Shown here piece by piece: positions 1 to 6,524 of a stretch of 11,206 nucleotides of DNA. Within the stretch, counting starts at the first letter, position 1. Every line of letters starts with the position of its first letter. Under the pieces are notes generated by a model. It saw nothing but the letters and a program-made list of their open reading frames with translations. It did not search any database and was not told the DNA's origin. The position numbers and the translations under genes are program-made. Source of the DNA: Chloroflexota bacterium (lineage in GTDB: Bacteria > Chloroflexota > Anaerolineae > Promineifilales > Promineifilaceae); assembly GCA_024223125.1 (NCBI GenBank), contig JAAEOP010000229.1, forward strand, positions 1 to 11,206. The letters run 5' to 3'.

Positions 1-2111
1 GTCTCATCCTGATTTTCATCCAACCCGCTGGTATCCACGTATACTGGGTTTCCCATGTTAACCCCGCCTACAGTCAAATCATAGGAGATCAAATCGGGCA
101 CGGCCGAACGTTGCAGAATGGTCGCTTCAAAGGGCAGCACAGGCTGTGGATAGGCGCGGTTAGATTTGTAAACCAGTTCGAGGGCACGTGATTCGCCCAG
201 AGAGACGTAAGGTGGCAGTGAAATCCGCGTACCCAGGCAGCCATTTTCCAGGGTGACGGTAGAACCGCCATTACAGGGAGGACCATTCCCATCATTATCT
301 CCAGGTCCATCACCTCCACCGTTCCCATCGCCAGCGGGTGACATCGGAAAATGCCACGAGGCTTCGCGGATGCCACCGCTAATTGTATTAATCCACTGCC
401 CATCCGCACTTACCTGCCCGGTACCGGCAATGAAAAATATTCCCAAATCATGATCCATGGACCAGATATCCACCTTGCTGCCCGATGAAAGGCCGCTGCT
501 GTTGGGGAAAGTGACGGGCGCGGGAGTGGCGAAGGTCAACCCCATCGGCTGCACGGTAATGACTTGATCGGGGTTCAGGGTGTCTGGCAGTGAGCCGGGA
601 GTGAACCCGACGGGCACGGGTGAGATGGAAATCAAGCCGTTGTATTCGTTGCCGTTTTCATCCATAACAGTGTGCGGCGGGATGGTGACGGTGGTGCTGA
701 TGTTGGGATTGTCCACAACTGTGGTGTTATTAGGGTCTACCGGTACTTGTCCGGCCGTATCTAGCGCCATGATGTAAATGGGACGGTCAACGATGGTGGT
801 AACGTGACCGATTAGATATTTGTCGGCCCGGTAAGCGCCGTAGGTTCCAGCGGGCACGGCCGTACTGCCTTGAAAATCAAAATGATTCGTACCAGAAATA
901 AGGCCAGTCAGGGTAAAGTAACCGCTGGCATTGGTGGTCGTGTTGATGCCGGTTTCAATATTCGTAACAGTAGCGCCGACCAATGGCGTCGTGACGCCCA
1001 CGGCCGCATCATTGGCATCCAGAATACGGCCGTGCAGCGCCGTGTCATCACTGGGGTTGGGTGGGGGAACTGTTATTGTCACCCATTCACTGGCTTGCAA
1101 TACGCCATCGGTAACGTAGAAGTTCAGGCCAATGTCGCCGATTTGGTTCTCATCAGGTGTAAATGCAAATTGGCCGGTGGCTGCGTCAAGCGACGCCTGA
1201 GCAGGCAGCGGCAATGTGGTAGCTCCGTAAGTTAAACTGTTTTGCCCCTCATAGGCGGCCGTGAGGGTAAAGGATAATGTCTGGCCCAGCACGGCCGTTT
1301 GCGGCCCAACCACATTCAAGCTCAAACTCACCGGAGCGACCGTCATTTGAATCGTCTCTGTATCCGTCAAAACGCCGTCGCTTACGCCAAAGGTTATACT
1401 GACGCTACCGATCTGGCTGCTATCCGGTGTAAATTGGAACGCGCCGCTTGTGGGTTGCAGGGCAGCATTGGCAGGTAAAGGATTGGCGAAATAGGTTAAC
1501 TGCCCACCGCCGGTGTAAACGGCCGTCAATTGTAACTGCAAGGTGTTGCTGATAGTGACAGTTTGGTTGCCAATTGGATCAAGCGTCAGGGATGTAGAAC
1601 TATCCTGGACAGTCACCTGTCCAGTTGTGCCGGGCGCCGTTTCCAAATAGAAGGGATGGGCGCCAATGGTGGCGTAGGTATAACTAAAGGTATCACCGGG
1701 GGCAATGGTCACGCGAAAGGAATCGGCGGTTACGGCCGTAGGCTGGCTGTGACTATTACCGTTACTATTGGCTGCCAAAATGACCGGCAAATAAGCCCGG
1801 TACTGAACATTGCCGCTAACGAGGATGTGGCTGCGAGTGGTGTTATTGGTCCAGATGACGGCCGTGTCCACAGGAATAGTCACCGTGTCCGGAGAAAACC
1901 CTGAATCTGTTATGGAAATGGCGGCGCTGTTTTGTGCGGCCGTCAATGAAAACGGTTGCCCTTCATCTACCAGACTCATTTGTCCTGGCAAAGCATCTGC
2001 CTGAGCTAACAAACTACCCGGCTGGATAACAGAAATGAGGCTTTGAAATAACAGGGAAATAACAAGTAAAAGAGACAATACAGGTTGTAAAGATGTTCGG
2101 CGATAAGATAT
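1..2111 (-). CDS. Large exported multidomain protein, N-terminal part (cupredoxin-like, Ig-like repeats, carboxypeptidase-regulatory-like; probable RHS/YD-type protein), cut by left edge
   Basis: One minus-strand frame is open from about 2126 to the left edge (about 703 codons). Residues 1-38 form a signal peptide: a basic start (SYRRTS), a long Leu/Ile/Val core, then LLAQA. Residues ~65-168 read as a plastocyanin-like fold (GFSPDTVTIPVDTAVIWTNN, later GDTFSYTY), but the usual C-terminal Cys/His/Met copper ligands are missing and an insert with RAYLPVILAA splits it. Residues ~170-258 and ~259-348 are two Ig/cadherin-like repeats, each with a 'F.FTPD..QIG' core. A carboxypeptidase-regulatory-like domain (HGRILDAND..., ASGYFTLTGL) follows at ~358-450, then a region ending EASWHFPM, a Gly/Asp-rich linker (~593-616) and a segment (ISLPPYVSLGESRALELVY) that I associate with the entry to RHS/YD-repeat shells. 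No ATG precedes the signal peptide. The best start is an ATA at 2109-2111 behind a GAGGTG ribosome site at 2116-2121; a TTG at 2078 has no such site. The role is probably cell surface; the RHS assignment is an inference. Confidence 0.72.
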   Translation of the reverse strand, partial: MSYRRTSLQPVLSLLLVISLLFQSLISVIQPGSLLAQADALPGQMSLVDEGQPFSLTAAQNSAAISITDSGFSPDTVTIPVDTAVIWTNNTTRSHILVSGNVQYRAYLPVILAANSNGNSHSQPTAVTADSFRVTIAPGDTFSYTYATIGAHPFYLETAPGTTGQVTVQDSSTSLTLDPIGNQTVTISNTLQLQLTAVYTGGGQLTYFANPLPANAALQPTSGAFQFTPDSSQIGSVSITFGVSDGVLTDTETIQMTVAPVSLSLNVVGPQTAVLGQTLSFTLTAAYEGQNSLTYGATTLPLPAQASLDAATGQFAFTPDENQIGDIGLNFYVTDGVLQASEWVTITVPPPNPSDDTALHGRILDANDAAVGVTTPLVGATVTNIETGINTTTNASGYFTLTGLISGTNHFDFQGSTAVPAGTYGAYRADKYLIGHVTTIVDRPIYIMALDTAGQVPVDPNNTTVVDNPNISTTVTIPPHTVMDENGNEYNGLISISPVPVGFTPGSLPDTLNPDQVITVQPMGLTFATPAPVTFPNSSGLSSGSKVDIWSMDHDLGIFFIAGTGQVSADGQWINTISGGIREASWHFPMSPAGDGNGGGDGPGDNDGNGPPCNGGSTVTLENGCLGTRISLPPYVSLGESRALELVYKSNRAYPQPVLPFEATILQRSAVPDLISYDLTVGGVNMGNPVYVDTSGLDENQDE

Positions 2112-2115
2112 GAGG

Positions 2116-2121
2116 CACCTC
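2116..2121 (-). promoter_or_regulatory. Ribosome binding site deciding an ATA start
   Basis: The minus strand reads GAGGTG here, with GAGG followed by six bases and then ATA (2111-2109), which opens the signal-peptide frame. The upstream in-frame stop (TAA at 2129-2127) leaves no room for an ATG, GTG or TTG start before the signal peptide. Either ATA is used as the start or an original ATG has been changed or misread. Confidence 0.5.
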
Positions 2122-2245
2122 GTTGTTTATGCGGTTTACATTCACACATAGATTTCATGGCAAACTGGGAATAGAATGCACAGCGATTCTAGTATAATCA
2201 AAGTCTGGATGCCAAACCTGAATTTGCAGACCAGAATAGCGTCCA

Positions 2246-2274
2246 TTGACAAGGTTACGGCCGTTTACTACAAT
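2246..2274 (+). promoter_or_regulatory. Sigma-70-type promoter for the Uma2 gene
   Basis: TTGACA (2246-2251), a 17-base spacer, then TACAAT (2269-2274): a perfect -35 and a one-mismatch -10 at ideal spacing. The predicted transcript start near 2281 leaves a leader of about 40 bases before the ATG at 2320. The spacer contains the octamer ACGGCCGT (2257-2264), so any protein or methylase recognising that palindrome would touch the promoter. Confidence 0.75.
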
Positions 2275-2319
2275 GCCAGCAAACTACGGCATTTATGACG
2301 ATTAAGGAGAGCATTCATC

Positions 2320-2934
2320 ATGACAACACACGCTCTGATAGAAAAACTACCATCGGCTGAAAAGGAAAATCCCTGGCCGCCCCAGGGGCAATGGGCGTAT
2401 GATGATTATTTGCGTTTACCAGATGACGGCCGTCGTTATGAAATCATCAAAGGAGTGTTATACGTGGCCAATGCACCCTCTTACGACCACCAATTTGTTG
2501 TCCTCAAAATCGCCTCAAAAATAGAGCAGCTTATCGAGAAAAATCAAAAAGGCGTCGTTCTTACAGCCCCCTTTGAAGTGCATTTGCCTGGCATAGCCAA
2601 ACCCGTCCAGCCGGACATCTTGTTCATTAGCAAAGAACACCAACCAGTATCAGGCACACAAATTTTTGAGGGTGTGCCTGAACTCATTATTGAAGTGCTT
2701 TCCCCCAGCAGCTTACGTTTAGATCAGCATGTCAAATTCGGCTCCTATGAACAGGCTGGTGTCCGCGAATACTGGATCGCTGACCCAAAAACGAGATCGG
2801 TTACTATTTATTATCTACCTGGCGATGGTCCAGAATACATTGTACAAGGTCAATTTGCGGCCGCTGAACCTGTCCGATCGAAAGTCCTTGAAGAATTGGA
2901 ATTCATCATTCACACCGTTTTCCTACCTGCATAA
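2320..2934 (+). CDS. Uma2 family (DUF820) endonuclease-like protein
   Basis: The 204-residue protein has the full Uma2 layout, a PD-(D/E)XK nuclease-like fold common and often multicopy in Cyanobacteria and Chloroflexota; its biological role is not settled. Visible landmarks are the N-terminal 'YLRLPDDGRRYEIIKGVLY' (Glu41), 'QPDILFI' (Asp99), 'ELIIEVLSPSS' (Glu125), then 'KFGSYEQAGVREYWIADP' (Lys139 to Pro156). The presumed metal-binding acidic residues and the Lys are all present, so it looks intact and potentially active. The length is normal for the family. The ATG has a good ribosome site (AAGGAG, 2304-2309) and a strong promoter at 2246-2274. It is the first gene of a plus-strand run ending at the 4062-4097 terminator, but I see no functional link to the genes downstream. 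Confidence 0.93.
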   Translation: MTTHALIEKLPSAEKENPWPPQGQWAYDDYLRLPDDGRRYEIIKGVLYVANAPSYDHQFVVLKIASKIEQLIEKNQKGVVLTAPFEVHLPGIAKPVQPDILFISKEHQPVSGTQIFEGVPELIIEVLSPSSLRLDQHVKFGSYEQAGVREYWIADPKTRSVTIYYLPGDGPEYIVQGQFAAAEPVRSKVLEELEFIIHTVFLPA

Positions 2935-2945
2935 ATAGAAACTCT

Positions 2946-3047
2946 ATGAAGAATCGTGAAGAATATAAATTAGCTATTCACCCACGCGAATCTGAAGAAG
3001 CAGTATCGGCTATTTTGCGCGAAATTCGTAGAACCTACAGGGAGTAA
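2946..3047 (+). CDS. Small 33-residue ORF of unknown function
   Basis: An ATG at 2946 opens a 34-codon frame ending at TAA 3045-3047. The product starts MKNREEYKLAIHP and ends REIRRTYRE. It is charged, probably helical, with no membrane segment or signal peptide. It lies 11 bases after the Uma2 stop and its last codons carry the GGAG (3041-3044) that serves the next gene, so it could couple translation of the two flanking genes. There is only a weak ribosome site of its own. It could be a genuine microprotein, a remnant of a longer gene, or a chance frame. I do not recognise a family. Confidence 0.35.
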   Translation: MKNREEYKLAIHPRESEEAVSAILREIRRTYRE

Positions 3048-3051
3048 GAAT

Positions 3052-3465
3052 TTGAACGACACCGAAAAAGAAATTTGGGAAACAGTACATCGCCACATAC
3101 AAAGCATCTTTACGCGAGATGTGGAAACTTACAAAGCGACTACAGCGGAAGATTTATCGCTCTACGAATGGTTCATCACCCCACACCGGCAAGATGGGCT
3201 GGATTTTCACTTTTTCATGATTGAAAATAGCTGGGCGGGCACGGAGGCTGACTTCCGCTATGATTTGTGGGAGCCACGTTTGCAGTTATATGGGGATACG
3301 GCCGTTGTCAGCTACACCTTCATGCTCTCCATTGCCACGGAAGCAGGCATAACCCACCACAGCCACAACGAAAGCCGTGTTCTCATTAAAAATGACACTG
3401 GCTGGCAAATTGTCCACGTTCACAAATCCCCCGCCTGGAAAGCCCCCCATGAATCAACAACATAA
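3052..3465 (+). CDS. NTF2-like / SnoaL-like (DUF4440-type) protein
   Basis: The 137-residue protein follows the NTF2-like pattern: an N-terminal helix (EKEIWETVHRHIQSIFTRDVETYKATTAEDLSLYEWF) then curved-sheet strands, with the family-typical 'GDTAVVSYTFMLSI' (~80-93) and C-terminal 'SRVLIKNDTGWQIVHVHKSPAWKAP'. The ending resembles the CaMKII-association-domain/SnoaL-like subgroup. These small cone-shaped domains act as enzymes or ligand-binding modules; substrate cannot be read from sequence. The start is TTG at 3052, chosen because GGGAG (3040-3044) lies about 7 bases upstream and no ATG fits. There is no signal peptide, so it should be cytoplasmic. Its stop is 19 bases before the start of the copper-chaperone gene, so the two are probably cotranscribed. 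Confidence 0.82.
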   Translation: MNDTEKEIWETVHRHIQSIFTRDVETYKATTAEDLSLYEWFITPHRQDGLDFHFFMIENSWAGTEADFRYDLWEPRLQLYGDTAVVSYTFMLSIATEAGITHHSHNESRVLIKNDTGWQIVHVHKSPAWKAPHESTT

Positions 3466-3484
3466 ATATTGGAGACCATTTGAC

Positions 3485-4000
3485 ATGAAACTTACCTGCT
3501 TATTATCCGCCATACTGTTTGTCATAATTGCGCTGACAGCTTGTAGTTCATCTGCTTCTGAACCAGCAACAGGAGAATTAACCGTCACCAATGTACGCGC
3601 CAATATGACATTGCCTTCCAGCACCGGCTCATTTTGGATGGAAATCCACAACGGCACAGATACAGATGATGCCCTGATAGGCGGAGAGTTTGAGGGCTGC
3701 GGTGTCATCGAACTTCATGATATGACAATGGAAAATGATGTCATGATCATGCGTGAGGTAGAAGGGGGGCAAATTCCAATTCCGGCCGGCGAGACGGTGG
3801 AGTTAAAGCGGGGCGGCCTGCATGTGATGTGCATTGACAAAGCCGCCTCTCTGGAAGCTGGCAGTTCCATTGAGATTACCTTGAATTTTGCCAATGCCGG
3901 TACGATGAATGTAACGGCCAAGGTTATCGAACCCGGAGACATGAATATGGATCATGAAGGGATGGACATGGAAGAAGGGGAGATGACAACAGATGAGTAA
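3485..4000 (+). CDS. PCuAC-type copper chaperone lipoprotein
   Basis: This is a PCu(A)C family (DUF461) protein, which binds Cu(I) outside the membrane and in studied bacteria delivers it to the CuA site of cytochrome oxidase. The 171-residue product begins with a lipoprotein signal (MKLTCLLSAILFVIIALTAC, lipobox LTAC, lipidated Cys20). The copper motif is complete: His78 (ELHDM), Met89 exactly ten residues on, and His113-x-Met115 (GLHVM), set in the typical 'IPIPAGETVELKRGGLHVM' context. The tail after residue ~150 is Met/His/Glu-rich (MNMDHEGMDMEEGEM), an extra likely metal-binding segment not needed for the fold. The start at 3485 is chosen over upstream in-frame ATGs because GGAG (3471-3474) lies ten bases before it and the signal peptide begins there. 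The gene ends before a strong terminator. Confidence 0.93.
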   Translation: MKLTCLLSAILFVIIALTACSSSASEPATGELTVTNVRANMTLPSSTGSFWMEIHNGTDTDDALIGGEFEGCGVIELHDMTMENDVMIMREVEGGQIPIPAGETVELKRGGLHVMCIDKAASLEAGSSIEITLNFANAGTMNVTAKVIEPGDMNMDHEGMDMEEGEMTTDE

Positions 4001-4061
4001 GGCGGAAGTTGTTTGACTTCATTAGTGATTGAAGATTGGAAAATCTCTAAATCTCCATCAC

Positions 4062-4097
4062 AAAAAACCAGGGTTTTGATAAAACCCTGGTTTTTTT
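4062..4097. terminator. Bidirectional intrinsic terminator between convergent genes
   Basis: AAAACCAGGGTTTT (4064-4077), a three-base loop GAT, then the exact complement AAAACCCTGGTTTT (4081-4094), flanked by an A tract on the left and a T tract on the right. The perfect hairpin with tracts on both sides should stop transcripts from the copper-chaperone gene (plus) and from the ABC permease gene (minus), whose stop codon is at 4101. Confidence 0.93.
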
Positions 4098-4100
4098 ACG

Positions 4101-4931
4101 TCAGGCTATTTTGGCTCGTTGCCAGGGCCAGGCGCCCACAGTAATGTTGCGCCGTTGGAAGAAAAATAGGGCCAACCCATAGGCAACAAGAGCAATCCCC
4201 AGCAAAGCAGTCACTTGACCAGCTTCTTGCCCATCAGTGAAGGCAGTTGCTGTCGCGTCGAAGTAATAAAACAAGAAGAATGGTTCCAGATTTTCTAGCG
4301 AGGAAACCTGTCCTGTTAAGTTTGAACCAAAGTAACTGATGATGACAACGGCCGTACCAATCAATGCGGCAATGCGACGTCTGGGACATAATGTGCCCAG
4401 GAAAAGGCTGATCATAGCGATGGCGAACACAACCGGCCAGGCCGACACCATCGCCATAAATACATCCGTACCGGTAAGGGTGGTAGCCGCAATTTGATCT
4501 TTAATAGCCAGGAAGACGGCCGCCGAAACAATACCCTGTAGTGATAAGATGAGGAAGAGGGCAACACCCAAAGCGATGCCCTTTGCGGTGACAATTTGCC
4601 AACGCGGGATAGGCAGCGTGACCACAAGTTCTAGCTTACCATCATCTTCTTCACCGGCTAATGTGCCTGTGCCATTAATGACGGCATAAATAGCGACTAT
4701 AACGGGGATAATGTTAATAACGGTGGAAGCCATCCAATCTTCAAAGGTGGCAAAGCTCATGCCCATGGCTTTGTAAATTTCCAGATCCATGATAGCCTGC
4801 ATCCCTTCTAACTCGGCCTCAAATTGGGGATAGATGCCCACATACATGGCTGGAAAAAAGGAGAGGCCAATTGCCCAACCAATAATACCGTTGCGCCGGA
4901 ATTGTAATTCTTGCAGTAGTAACCTAAGCAT
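4101..4931 (-). CDS. ABC-2 type transporter permease
   Basis: The 276-residue protein has about six hydrophobic segments: an N-terminal one after LLLQELQFRRNGIIGW, others at VINIIPVIVAIYAVI, IALGVALFLILSLQGIVSAAVFLAI, AWPVVFAIAMISLFLGTLC, IAALIGTAVVIISYFG and VTALLGIALVAYGLALFFF, with a basic C-terminus (QRRNITVGAWPWQRAKIA). 'LAGEEDDGKLELVVTLPIPRWQIVTAK' after the second segment is typical of ABC-2 permeases, where it contacts the ATPase. It is the membrane half of an exporter with the ATPase just upstream. I place the start at ATG 4931-4929 because GGAGG (4937-4941) stands five bases before it; another in-frame ATG at 4943 overlaps that ribosome site. The gene overlaps the ATPase stop by 8 bases, implying translational coupling. 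The substrate is unknown; drugs or antimicrobial peptides are common for this family. Confidence 0.92.
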   Translation of the reverse strand: MLRLLLQELQFRRNGIIGWAIGLSFFPAMYVGIYPQFEAELEGMQAIMDLEIYKAMGMSFATFEDWMASTVINIIPVIVAIYAVINGTGTLAGEEDDGKLELVVTLPIPRWQIVTAKGIALGVALFLILSLQGIVSAAVFLAIKDQIAATTLTGTDVFMAMVSAWPVVFAIAMISLFLGTLCPRRRIAALIGTAVVIISYFGSNLTGQVSSLENLEPFFLFYYFDATATAFTDGQEAGQVTALLGIALVAYGLALFFFQRRNITVGAWPWQRAKIA

Positions 4932-5832
4932 TGTTGCCTCCATTCTCTTTGCCGTAGTAGGCCAGGAAGATTTCTTCTAAGGAAACGGGTATGGTTTCTA
5001 TATCGGTGATGCCAAAGGGCACGGCCGTTTCCATAACCTTGTCCAGATGTTCATAAACTTCTAGGGTGATACCCTGTTCATCCCGCACAGTTTCTGTGAC
5101 CCCATCCTGGGCAAAGGCGTCAACTGGCGGCATGGTGGCAAAATTTAACCGCAATCGTTTGAACTGCTGCGTCATTAAATCTTCAACCCGTTCCGTAGCC
5201 GCCAACTGTCCTTCACGAATGATGCCCACACGATCACAAACAGCCTGCACTTCAGATAGGATGTGGGAGGAAAAGAAAACGGTACGGCCGTCATCCCTCG
5301 CCTCACGTACCAGTTCCAACACCGTTTGCTGCACCAGGGGGTCTAAACCACTGGTTGGTTCATCCAAAATCAGCAAATCAGGCTTATTCATAAAGGCTAC
5401 GACCACACCTACCTTTTGCTTATTACCGCGTGAATACTGCCGAATTTTACGGCCGCTGTCCAAATCCAACCTTTCACACAACTGATTACGGTAAGCTCTA
5501 TCGCCATTATTGCCGCGTAGAGAATCAACCGTGTTGAAGAATTGTCTGGCTTTCATATTGTCATACAGACTCAATTCACCAGGCAGGTAACTGACGTTTT
5601 GCCGCGCCTTAACCCCTTGTTTTTGACAATCCAGACCAAACAACTGAGCTTCACCCTTTGTCGGTCGAATGACATCTAGCAAGACGCGCTGGGTGGTTGT
5701 TTTGCCAGCCCCATTGGGACCTAGGAAGCCAAACACCTCCCCTTTCTCGACGCTTAAATCCACGTCGCGTATGCCCCGATGACGGCCGTAATACACTGTC
5801 AACCCTCTCGTTTCAATCACATTTTCAGTCAT
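4924..5832 (-). CDS. ABC transporter ATP-binding protein (BcrA/drug-export type)
   Basis: The 302-residue nucleotide-binding subunit has Walker A GPNGAGKT (38-45), a Q-loop region around YLPGELSLYDNM, the signature YSRGNKQ (133-139), Walker B LLILDE (153-158), D-loop SGLD (161-164) and the switch His190 (SSHILSEV). The 'YSRGN(K/R)QKVG' signature in place of LSGGQ is usual in bacitracin/daunorubicin-type exporter ATPases. The C-terminal ~90 residues (from RLRLNFATMPPVDAFAQDG) form the accessory domain of this subgroup. It energises export through the permease with which it overlaps. The ATG at 5832 has GGAG six bases upstream. A perfect inverted repeat lies 27 bases before the start (5859-5874) and could be an operator. 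ACGGCCGT occurs in this gene in two reading frames. Confidence 0.95.
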   Translation of the reverse strand: MTENVIETRGLTVYYGRHRGIRDVDLSVEKGEVFGFLGPNGAGKTTTQRVLLDVIRPTKGEAQLFGLDCQKQGVKARQNVSYLPGELSLYDNMKARQFFNTVDSLRGNNGDRAYRNQLCERLDLDSGRKIRQYSRGNKQKVGVVVAFMNKPDLLILDEPTSGLDPLVQQTVLELVREARDDGRTVFFSSHILSEVQAVCDRVGIIREGQLAATERVEDLMTQQFKRLRLNFATMPPVDAFAQDGVTETVRDEQGITLEVYEHLDKVMETAVPFGITDIETIPVSLEEIFLAYYGKENGGNNA

Positions 5833-5858
5833 CGTCTACTCCAATCTAATAAAATATC

Positions 5859-5874
5859 GAGTGATCGCTCACTC
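5859..5874. promoter_or_regulatory. Probable operator upstream of the ABC exporter
   Basis: A perfect inverted repeat GAGTGA-TCGC-TCACTC sits 27 bases before the ATPase start codon. Half-sites of the form TGAGTGA/TCACTCA are familiar from TetR-family operators, but the only regulator seen nearby is the GbsR/MarR protein encoded at 6044. Which protein binds is an inference. The position in the leader would suit repression. Confidence 0.55.
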
Positions 5875-5885
5875 ACTGAATAAAC

Positions 5886-5921
5886 TAAGAAAGGGAAAAC
5901 TCGTTCGATTTCCCTTTCTTA
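5886..5921. terminator. Hairpin between regulator and ABC operon (possible terminator)
   Basis: TAAGAAAGGGAAA (5886-5898) is matched exactly by TTTCCCTTTCTTA (5909-5921), a 13-base stem with a ten-base loop. It lies between the regulator gene and the exporter and could end the regulator transcript or block upstream read-through into the exporter. No strong U tract follows on the minus strand, so termination is uncertain. Confidence 0.45.
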
Positions 5922-5950
5922 ATTTACGACGTGAGAGAGTTTAGGCCAAT

Positions 5951-5999
5951 TCCAGAAAATAATGATCCCGAATTGATGCCATTTCGGGAATTAGCTGGA
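5951..5999. repeat. Nested inverted repeats in regulator-exporter gap
   Basis: TCCCGAA (5966-5972) pairs with TTCGGGA (5983-5989) around a ten-base loop. Outside it, TCCAG (5951-5955) pairs with CTGGA (5995-5999). Together they could form one interrupted stem. The function is unknown; it may be a protein-binding site or an RNA structure. Confidence 0.4.
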
Positions 6000-6044
6000 G
6001 GCTTTTTCAAAACGGGTAGGATCATTTAATTTTTGAAAAAGCCT
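5999..6044. terminator. Long perfect inverted repeat at the 3' end of the regulator gene
   Basis: AGGCTTTTTCAAAA (5999-6012) is exactly complementary to TTTTGAAAAAGCCT (6031-6044), with an 18-base loop. The right arm touches the stop codon of the GbsR-like gene (TAA at 6044-6046), so it can form at the 3' end of that transcript. It lacks a classical U tract on the minus strand. It may be a terminator or an mRNA-stabilising hairpin. Confidence 0.5.
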
Positions 6045-6517
6045 TACTCATTTTTCTGTTGGCGCAGCGCCCGGTAACGGTTCAAAAGCTTTGGAGATTC
6101 TACTTCCATAAACGTGTAAAGTTCGTGCATCTCTACCAGTCGTTTTTTGCGGATATCTGATTCACTGTCTAACAAGGCCAGCCCCCGTTCGGCCATCTGA
6201 CGCATTTGCGGCGCTTGTTGAATCTGCAACTCCCAACCTCTTATCCAGGCATCTTCATTGATACGATAATAATCACGTCTTTTACCCGGCAAACTAATAC
6301 GGTCTGCCAGACCCGTTTGGATGAGTACACGGCTGGCGCTACTGATAGAGCTTTTGCTAACCTGTAACACCTCCACCAACTCATTCATCGTCTGGCGGGG
6401 CGGGTCACAAACTAAGAGCCAGCCCAGCACACGGCCAGCCGTGCGCGGCAAACCAAACTGCTCATAATACAGGCCAAACTCTTCTACATAATGGAGTAAC
6501 TGCTCGTTGACACTAAT
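6044..6517 (-). CDS. GbsR/MarR family transcriptional regulator
   Basis: The frame encodes a winged-helix DNA-binding protein of the GbsR-like branch of MarR. The core 'LPRTAGRVLGWLLVCDPPRQTMNELVEVLQVSKSSISSASRVLIQTGLADRISLPGKRRDYY' contains the helix-turn-helix (ELVEVLQVSKSSISSASRVL) and the wing with a basic GKRRDYY. The C-terminal half is helical and likely dimerises. Automatic calling would start at TTG 6451, but the conserved family N-terminus continues upstream in frame (NEQLLHYVEEFGLYYEQFG). The only well-placed start is ATT at 6517-6515, seven bases after a consensus AGGAGG (6525-6530); a stop lies just upstream. That gives 157 residues, normal for the family. It precedes an ABC-2 exporter on the same strand and has its own promoter overlapped by a 12-base inverted repeat, so autoregulation and control of the exporter are likely but inferred. 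Confidence 0.88.
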   Translation of the reverse strand: MSVNEQLLHYVEEFGLYYEQFGLPRTAGRVLGWLLVCDPPRQTMNELVEVLQVSKSSISSASRVLIQTGLADRISLPGKRRDYYRINEDAWIRGWELQIQQAPQMRQMAERGLALLDSESDIRKKRLVEMHELYTFMEVESPKLLNRYRALRQQKNE

Positions 6518-6524
6518 ACAACTC

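Noticed and set aside
870..1235. Plus-strand open frame of 121 codons
   Set aside because: It is the antisense of the large exported protein, whose minus-strand frame has recognisable Ig-like repeats throughout. No ribosome site or domain supports the plus-strand frame.
1..2111. RHS-type toxin with immunity gene
   Set aside because: The toxic C-terminus, if any, lies beyond the left edge on the far side from Uma2. Nothing here supports calling Uma2 or the NTF2-like protein an immunity or toxin partner.
2193..2198. TATAAT on the plus strand upstream of Uma2
   Set aside because: No -35 box at suitable distance; the promoter at 2246-2274 is far better and closer to the gene.
4941..4943. Upstream ATG as the permease start
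   Set aside because: It overlaps the GGAGG ribosome site of the ATG at 4931-4929, which has ideal spacing and fits the usual permease N-terminus.
5066..5485. Plus-strand open frame of 139 codons
   Set aside because: It is antisense to the well-supported ABC ATPase and has no features of its own.
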